A stretch of 64,000 nucleotides of DNA from Phymorhynchus buccinoides (lineage: Eukaryota > Mollusca > Gastropoda > Neogastropoda > Raphitomidae), in contig CM065690.1 in the NCBI GenBank assembly GCA_017654935.2, positions 6,211,584 to 6,275,583 on the forward strand, in the 5' to 3' direction. Shown one piece after another: positions 37,130 through 64,000 of this stretch. The position numbers and the translations under genes were made by a program. The notes under the pieces were generated by a model, which did not search any database, was not told where the DNA came from, and saw nothing but the letters and a program-made list of their open reading frames with translations. Numbering within the stretch: position 1 is the stretch's first letter; each line of letters starts with the position of its first letter.

Positions 37130-37265
37130 CCAGGGCTCTTTCCAGCTCTGCACAAACGCAGGGGTGCAACTCCCCCCAAAATGAAAAAAAACCTGACAGG
37201 CAGGGGTCCAGGGACCCATGACCCTGGCAGGGTACAGGGGCAGAGCCCCGTCGGACGATTCAGGG
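37130..37265. repeat. Dispersed repeat GGTGCAACTCCCCCCAAAAT
   Basis: GGTGCAACTCCCCCCAAAAT, ACCTGACAGGCAGGGGTCCA, GACCCATGACCCTGGCAGGG. Relatives: 42150-42230, 44860-44940 and 63480-63560 (inverted). Class unknown. Confidence 0.6.
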
Positions 37266-37289
37266 GGGGCAAGTTGAGAGAGAGAGATA

Positions 37290-37314
37290 AGGAGGGTAAA
37301 GGTAAAGATGTGCC

Positions 37315-37348
<34 letters not shown>

Positions 37349-37723
37349 TGCATTTCTCGGTTAATTCTATTTTTCCGTTTTTGCCTTTCTTACCATACAT
37401 AAAGCTGTATTTTAGGAACATTTTCAGCTAATTATCTTTTTGGAATACTAACCCTAACCCTAGCCCTAAACCGAACCCTACCCCCCACTATGTACTGCAG
37501 TACACCGCGATTTGTCACAGTTCTGGTTCGCTGCGTTTTTCCGTCCTATAGGGTGGGGGGTAGGGTTAGGGTTAGGGTTATGGCTATGGTTAGTATTCCA
37601 AAAAGATAATTTGGTGAAAATGTTCCTAAAATACAGCTTTATGTATGGTAAGAAAGGCAAAAACGGAAAAATAGAATTAACCGAGAAATGTAGGGGGGTG
37701 GCACAACTTGACCTTTGCCGATA
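37290..37723. mobile_element. Foldback element F, copy 2, with telomere-like repeats in both arms
   Basis: Left arm: GGTAAAGATGTGCCA, poly-C (37315-37348), TCGGTTAATTCTATTTTTCC, AGCTAATTATCTTTTTGGAA, then CTAACCCTAACCCTAGCCCT. Right arm: GGGTAGGGTTAGGGTTAGGG, TATTCCAAAAAGATAATTTG, GGCAAAAACGGAAAAATAGA, TGGCACAACTTGACCTTTGC. The (CCCTAA)n/(TTAGGG)n segments face each other around a ~65 bp centre. Confidence 0.85.
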
Positions 37724-37942
37724 AGGAGATAGACAAGACAGTTAAAATGATAGACAGAGACAGTTTGAGACTGATAAGCCTTGTGAAATTATTACATTTC
37801 CTTTGTAAACTTCCAAGATAGAACCACCAAGTTCAAAACGCCCCAAGTCGCTTGTGGTAAAAAAACCCTGAAGTTCAGTTTCTGGTCAAATTAAAAATAC
37901 TGAAATCAGTGTAAAAATGAAAGAGTAGCACCCATGCACACG

Positions 37943-38121
37943 GTTCCCCCATCTTATGGAAGTCCTGTGCTTGTAACTTCCTCTCATCCGTCACTGTCTT
38001 TGACTCTGCCTTTTCCTTTTGCTTTCTGTCATATACAGTGGAACCTCCCTGTTAAGACCTTCCCTATTAAGACTCCCTCTGAGATGTGACCCCTTGTTTT
38101 GCGGGACGACTGGGAGCCCTG
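37943..38121. mobile_element. Chimera of three repeat fragments next to CEP97 exon 9
   Basis: 37943-38032 is element A (CTTATGGAAGTCCTGTGCTT, CTTTGACTCTGCCTTTTCC); 38036-38090 is a pogo-type MITE left part (CAGTGGAACCTCCCTGTTAA); 38091-38121 is the right end of the CAGGGCTCCC MITE (CCCCTTGTTTTGCGGGACGA, CTGGGAGCCCTG). The joins are abrupt. Confidence 0.75.
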
Positions 38122-38139
38122 AGGCTTCAGGCATACTCA

Positions 38140-38206
38140 CCCATGACACACACACACACACACTAACACACACGCATGCACGCACACACACACCAACACA
38201 CAAGCT

Positions 38207-38238
<32 letters not shown>

Positions 38239-38255
38239 CACAGACACACACACTA
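38140..38255. repeat. (CA)n beside the CEP97 exon 9 donor
   Basis: Interrupted (CA)n reaching to within 10 bases of the donor; on the transcript strand it is a GT-rich tract starting at the 5' splice site. Confidence 0.9.
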
Positions 38256-38257
38256 AC

Positions 38258-58945
<20,688 letters not shown>

Positions 58946-59194
58946 TTTTCAAGCATTCGCGCTAAAGTCATACCGCAGTAAAAAAAAATAAAAAAAAATG
59001 ATACAGCACTTAAAATGTCAGTTTAGAGTCAGTTGGATAGGTTAATAAAAAAAACGTATTAACTCAACACCCACATTCACATCATTTTGACAACTTGTAG
59101 AACGTCGACAGTTTCTCAGTTCCTCAGTTGGTTTGCTGCGAAGCTGTTGTAAACGTGTGCTCTTCCTTTTCCGGCGTTTCATTGCACCAACACC
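58946..59194. promoter_or_regulatory. Shared bidirectional promoter region of CEP97 and RPL24, with 5'TOP-like start
   Basis: The 249 bases between the two start codons must hold both 5' UTRs and both promoters. On the + side, CTCTTCCTTTTCCGG begins at about 59160, 35 bases before the RPL24 ATG. A C followed by a pyrimidine run is the terminal oligopyrimidine signature of translationally controlled ribosomal protein mRNAs, so transcription of RPL24 probably starts there. No TATA box is obvious at -30. The start site on the CEP97 side cannot be placed. Confidence 0.75.
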
Positions 59195-59199
59195 ATGAA
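59195..59199 (+). CDS. RPL24: RPL24 exon 1 (coding part)
   Basis: ATGAA followed by the donor GTGAGT. The split codon AA/G gives Lys2 on joining to exon 2. The start is supported by the family N-terminus MK(I/V)ELC and by the pyrimidine-rich leader just upstream. Confidence 0.95.
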
Positions 59200-61312
59200 G
59201 TGAGTGAATGAGTGTCCTATGAATTTCTAATCGTGTTTATAATTTAGCATCGTGCCGAAAAAGTTATAAGAAATTGTGTGGAAGATGTTAAGTATTGACA
59301 ACAGCTAATCTTGCTTTATCCCTTTTATGTTCCAGGATCGAATTGTGTTCTTACAGCGGTCTTAAAATATACCCCGGCCATGGGAAACGAATGGTCAAAG
59401 TAGATGGAAGGGTATGTACAATACTTATGCATGTGTCGTAACTTATCTTCAGTGGTTCGTTGACCAGTGTTAACAAAATGATATGCTTGAATGTTAACAC
59501 AAGTAGATCTATGTTAATTTTCAATTTGATTTGCAAGTTTCGAAGGATAATGTATTCTTCTTTCACTTCACAACCACCATCGTTTTGTTGTGCACACGTG
59601 GGTTGAACGTCAAACAGCCATTTTTTGATTGATTGACAATGTGGACATGTTTGACTAATTCATTGATTTAGCTATGTAAGGTTAACATTCCTTGCTCGCT
59701 ACTATGAGAGTGACTATTTGCGACAACCACAAATTTCACTTTTTCGTTACTTGAACCATTTACTAGGCACCGGCACCGAAAACTTATATCTAGGAATTCA
59801 GGTTTGGTAAATAGCTCATTAAAAAGCACTTTTATAAATAGGAAGAACACAAAAAAAATGAAGACTCTATCTTAAACGGTTTTGAAGATACAGCTGTTTG
59901 AAGTTGACGTTTTGCGTCATTATGCGAAAATCTTAAATTTCCCTCAAGTTTAGAGATCTACAAAACCCCAAATATGACTTACAGCAATATTTTTTAAGCA
60001 TAGTTCAAATCTGTATAGCATATATATTGCAAAAACTCACAAAGAGTATTCCTGCCATAAAAAGTATTTTTGTGACGGAGCTTCAAACTTGGCAAAAATA
60101 CCAATTTCTTACGTCAGAAACGAGACGATGAGGCATTTTTGGAACATCACCACACATAAAGTATTCCTTGTATACCCCTGAAAACATATTTCTGAGGTGT
60201 CTACAACATGGTTAATGGGCTTATTTTTTTCTAGGCAGCTCACTTGACATATAAATGTTTGGCTTGGCCTCAAAGTATGGTCATCAGCTAAAAACACCCA
60301 ACGGAAAATCAAGGGGAGACACCCAGTATGACACTTTGAACACCTGTAACTCAAAAACTATGCATCAGATTCCTTTCAAATGTTGCATGGTTGTTTAAAA
60401 CATAATAGCAAACAACATGTCAAAAACCCACTCTAAACAATCAGCAAATAAGAAAATTTATGCAGATTTGTATGCTCAAAAATAGACAAATATGCACCAT
60501 GAGTGATCTGAAAAAACTTTCAAATCTTTATTAATTAAGCATGAAATATGTGCTTTAAGTTGTATTTGATTGATATTGTGATATCTTACTGTATGTAAAA
60601 TTGTAATTAACTATTAAAGCATTATCAACCAGTATAATCAGAATATAAAATAAACAAAATGTGAAAAAGACCGTACAGAGTGCCGAGAAATGCAACTTTC
60701 AAGAAAATTTCCTTCTGTACTGTTAAGTTACATAAAATGTTTCATACTGTAACATCTATCTGACCATAATTAATGAAAAGCTTAACCAATAAAGTATTGT
60801 CAATCATTGAATCAGTCTATTCAGAATGTAATTTAATAAAATGGGGGGGGAGGGGGGGGGGGAAGGGCAGGTGGCACATCTTTACCTTTACCTGAAAATG
60901 GTATGCATAAATGTCTCTTTGTATTGCAAGTGCTTGAAGGTGAACGAGTCGAGTGCTTTTTTTTTCAGTCAAGGCCAGATTTTGGAGAATATTTGGTTAA
61001 CAGAACCCCTGAGTGTTACAATTGCATATTTGGCTTTTAGAGTATGTTCATTTATCAATGAATATCAACTTGAGATTGTTTAAGCAATTGTTTTATTTAT
61101 TAACTATAACATGTTTGCATAAACGTTTTTTGCAACCTAGTAATAGTATAACATATCTGGTTGGTGGTTACAATATGAGGGGTTTGTTTGTGCTTTCAAG
61201 TGCTTTTATACTAATGTGCAAGTGTATGTGCACATGTATGTGTGACACTGACAGTGTGTCACATGTTTGTCACAACAGTCTGCCTGTATCACTGTGTATG
61301 CATACTTCGTGT

Positions 61313-61343
<31 letters not shown>

Positions 61344-61428
61344 TGTGATGTTTGTGTGCACATGTGTGACAGTGTGTCACATGTTTGTCACAACAGTCTG
61401 CCTGTCTCATTGTGTATGCATACTTCTA

Positions 61429-61459
<31 letters not shown>

Positions 61460-63930
61460 TGTATGTGTGCATGCACATGTGTGTCACGTTTGTCACAACA
61501 GTCTGCCTGTCTCACAATGTATGTATACTTCTTATTCGTCTTCTTGACTGTACGTGGCCACAATCAACACTTTGATTATTATGCCATGGAACTGGGGAGG
61601 TTCAAGACCACTTTTGCCCGAAGAAAGGCTCAATGCCTGAGAAGAAATAAACAACAGAGAGAGCACAGATACGAGAACTTCGTGTGTGTTTGTGTGTGTG
61701 TGTGTCTTTTTAATTAAGATTCATTGAAGTTGAATACTTTTTTCATGAAACTATTTATAAGCATCAAAATGAGTAAAGGAAAGAAAAAAGGCAACATAGC
61801 CTGTTCCATATACTGATTTGAAAGTGATTTGTAAAATAAAAATAAACAGTACATCGATAATGACAAAATAAAACTTTGTCCGAAATACAAGCAATTCTTC
61901 AAATTCTTCTAAACACGTGATTTTAATGATCAAAATCAGTTTTCGGTGTTAAAAATGATACTCGTAAGCCTAATCGAGAGCAGACGACAAAGCGTCGAAC
62001 ACGATTCTTCACTTCCGGTCTTTCGTTAGCGTGTCTCATCGTCCGATTTTCTTGCAATCACGGACCAAATAGAGCTAAAAACTATAAATGATTGCAAAGT
62101 TAACAATAATATGTGTTCAACTTGAGATGTAAATACTTTTCACTGAATATAATAGCTCCGAAAAAAATACAATTGCAAAACAATCGGTCACCGAGTCCGT
62201 GATGTCAACACTGCAAAAGTTGTTCCTAGTCTGTTCACGAATCGTGAAATCGTAGCTGTACTAGGACTTATAAAGTAATATAAAGTACATAATTTGATTC
62301 CAAAAGGATTCTAGTTTAATTACCTATCAGCATTTGCCCAAGTAACCCTTGATTTCGATGAGAAAAGTGTTCGAAGCATTGTCAAGATCATCGGACGAAC
62401 TCGAAGTGGCCGCCATTGTAAGTCAGTCACAGGTCGAAGTAGGTCAGATATGTAAGCGTTGTTTTCATTGGCTTGCGCTTCGTCAGGCCAGCTCGTAGTG
62501 CTTAATCTCTACAACCATTAGATTCAGCAAAAAACGATCTTTCCATCGCTATGAGGTAAGGATAGGTTTATTTAAACCAAATCGGAGAATTATCGGCTCA
62601 AAGTTATCTCATATTTTGCAAGTGTAATTAATAATCTTTGCTGGATTGGCTTAAAAAAAATAAAGTATGGAGGTTAAAGGGGCGGCCTTTAACCTCTCAT
62701 TTCACCTCATTTGCATACTGTGAATGGAATTTTCCATGCTGAAAGAGCCAGTCAAAACGAGCGACCCTCCAACTTTCTCAAATTCGGCCATGGCGGCTTT
62801 GCGATACGGGAAGCTGATCGCGGTTTACAGTATGTTTTTTACAAAACAAATACACTCTCACAGTCTCACTCAACACACAAATTACACCACGGATGAATAA
62901 ATGGAAGATCAATGTTTATTTTCATCGTTGTTTCAACAAAATTATTCACCTTTTTCATACAGAAATCACAAGTGAAAGATAGTCATTTTTCAGGCTAAAA
63001 CTGACTTTCCCGTAGGCGATTACTATACAGCGCCTCTACCTACATTTACCTAACCCTAACCCTATCCCTAACCCTAGAAAAAAGTGAAATTTGTCGTTCA
63101 TGCTCAATGTTGCAAAATGCCGCAAATAGTCAGTCTTATAGTATAGCGAGCTAGGAATTCCTCATCGGCTAATGTTATGGCTTTTCAATCACAATCATGT
63201 GACAATCACAATGTCTTGTTTATAAATATTACTTTTAAAAATCTACTTTTACAGACAATCTTCCTAAATTTCAGTTTCAGACACTTTTTGTGTGATTTTG
63301 ATTGATTTGTTTTTTCAAAAAGCTTGCTCAGACCAATTCATAATTGAAAACAAAAACATGTCATTTGATATTGAGGGGACAATTAGTAGGCTGTGAGGCC
63401 TAGGCTGATGAAGCCTGTACCTATCTACCTACCTAGTTTCAGCTACATGAAAGTTGAAGCCATGTTGATTTTTTTCTTCTTTGGCACCCTGCCGGGTCCA
63501 TGGACCCCTGCCTTTCAGGTTTTTTTCATTTTAGGGAGTTGCAGTCTTGTACCCATGCAATCTGAAACTCAAAATTCCTAGCGAGATCACTGAGAGCTGT
63601 GCGTGAGTCAGAGTATATCGCTGTGGTGATGGCCGTGTGTGTGGGCAGGTGTACCACTTGTGTTGAATGTGTGTGTGGGCAGGTGTACCACTTCCTGAGC
63701 AAGAAGTGCGAGCGGTCGCACGCCATGAAGCGCAACCCGCGCGAGGTTACGTGGACGGTGCTGTACCGCCGCAAGCACAAGAAGGGCCAGACGGAGGAGG
63801 TGGTGAAGAAGCGCACGCGCCGCGCCCACAAGTTCCAGCGCGCCATCACCGGCGTGAGCCTCAGCGAGATCATCGCCAAGCGCAACCAGAAGCCGGAGGT
63901 GCGCAAGGCCCAGCGCGAACAGGCCATCAG
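59195..63930 (+). CDS. RPL24: 60S ribosomal protein L24 (eL24), exons 1-3 of a gene cut by the window edge
   Basis: eL24 is a component of the large cytosolic ribosomal subunit. Exons: 59195-59199 (ATGAA only), 59336-59411, 63683-63930; introns of 136 and 4271 bp with GT..AG ends. The protein begins [20 protein letters not shown] and continues with [28 protein letters not shown] and [20 protein letters not shown], which are near-invariant in eL24. Cys6 and Cys36 of the N-terminal fold are present. About 109 of the usual ~157 residues are visible; the lysine/alanine-rich C-terminus must lie to the right. The ultra-short first coding exon after a TOP leader is common in ribosomal protein genes. 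Exon 3 is strongly GC-biased at third positions while the introns are AT-rich. Confidence 0.98.
59336..59411 (+). CDS. RPL24: RPL24 exon 2
   Basis: 76 bp between TTCCAG and GTATGT. It encodes [20 protein letters not shown], then KVDGR, the N-terminal eL24 domain with Cys6. Ends in phase 0. Confidence 0.97.
59412..60835. other. RPL24 intron 2, AT-rich part
   Basis: AT-rich, no exon, RNA or repeat family recognised. No box C/D or H/ACA snoRNA could be supported by eye. Confidence 0.45.
60838..60898. mobile_element. End fragment of foldback element F
   Basis: G-run, then GGGCAGGTGGCACATCTTTA, CCTTTACC: the right end of the family seen at 43560-43602. Confidence 0.65.
61250..61540. repeat. ~115 bp tandem repeat with (GT)n spacer, 3 copies, in RPL24 intron 2
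   Basis: GTTTGTCACAACAGTCTGCC, TGT(A/C)TCA, GTATGCATACTTC then (GT)n. Copies start near 61265, 61384 and 61487. Confidence 0.85.
61720..62660. other. RPL24 intron 2, non-coding
   Basis: AT-rich; no feature recognised. Confidence 0.4.
62670..62697. other. Perfect 11 bp hairpin
   Basis: GAGGTTAAAGG, a GGCGG loop, then CCTTTAACCTC. It could be an element end; no partner copy was found. Confidence 0.6.
63047..63077. repeat. Short interstitial telomere-like repeat
   Basis: CCTAACCCTAACCCTATCCC then TAACCCTAG: four to five CCCTAA units in RPL24 intron 2, matching the animal telomere repeat. Confidence 0.75.
63639..63695 (+). promoter_or_regulatory. Duplicated RPL24 exon 3 acceptor
   Basis: GTGTGTGGGCAGGTGTACCA CTT occurs twice, 34 bases apart (AG at 63647-63648 and 63681-63682). 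The downstream copy gives the eL24 frame. The upstream copy would give V-Y-H-L-C and then TGA. Confidence 0.8.
63683..63930 (+). CDS. RPL24: RPL24 exon 3
   Basis: 248 bp from the acceptor GTGGGCAG to the donor GTGAGA. It encodes [20 protein letters not shown] through KAQREQAI plus two bases. An almost identical acceptor and exon start lie 34 bases upstream (AG at 63647-63648), but use of that one would give a stop after five codons, so 63683 is the functional start. Confidence 0.97.
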
Positions 63931-64000
63931 GTGAGAACACTAAACGCCCATTTATGGACGATAAAGATTTTAGACAAAGCCAGGTCCCCCAATCGTCTTC

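Noticed and set aside
60109..60354. 81-codon minus-strand frame with several Cys residues in RPL24 intron 2
   Set aside because: No recognised domain, low-complexity surroundings, no splice or start context.
63608..63940. 110-codon minus-strand frame over RPL24 exon 3
   Set aside because: Antisense shadow of a GC-rich eL24 exon.

Overview
This is animal nuclear DNA, most likely from a mollusc and probably a marine gastropod. The phylum is inferred from the two gene sequences, very high microsatellite content and the type of dispersed repeats; it was not tested by a search. Only two host protein genes are supported. Both lie in the right 40% of the window and are split by spliceosomal introns.

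RPL24 (ribosomal protein eL24, + strand) starts at 59195. Exons 1-3 are present (59195-59199, 59336-59411, 63683-63930) and the 3' exons run off the right edge. CEP97 (centrosomal/ciliary leucine-rich-repeat protein, - strand) starts at 58945 and runs leftward. Nine exons rebuild the N-terminal LRR domain, from 58945 down to 38258. The two start codons are 249 bases apart and point away from each other, so the genes form a head-to-head pair with a shared ~215 bp promoter region and a 5'TOP-like start on the RPL24 side. The C-terminal two thirds of CEP97 (IQ and coiled-coil part) was not found; it may lie beyond the left edge behind a very long intron.

Positions 1-38000 hold no recognisable host exon. 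They are a patchwork of (GA)n, (CA)n, (ATC)n and poly-C tracts, tandem arrays (79, 36 and 30 bp units, and an 11-copy composite of a unique block plus a CT tract) and transposon debris. The debris includes a LINE RNase H/C-terminal fragment (10620-11578), a second LINE 3' end (31196-31490), tRNA-derived SINEs, hairpin elements and several MITE families. The MITE families recur in the CEP97 introns and can be defined by terminal inverted repeats and target duplications: TTAA-flanked (two families), TA-flanked pogo/Tigger-like (one copy keeps a transposase N-terminus), and CAGGG-ended elements with 6 bp duplications.

Points of most interest: the head-to-head RPL24/CEP97 pair; interleaved patches of CEP97 exon 3 and a MITE just downstream of that exon; a duplicated RPL24 3' splice site whose upstream copy would give an early stop; a one-base excess in a C6 run in CEP97 exon 7; and a minisatellite that seems to have grown from the interior of a dispersed repeat. 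The long open frames inside repeats are not genes.
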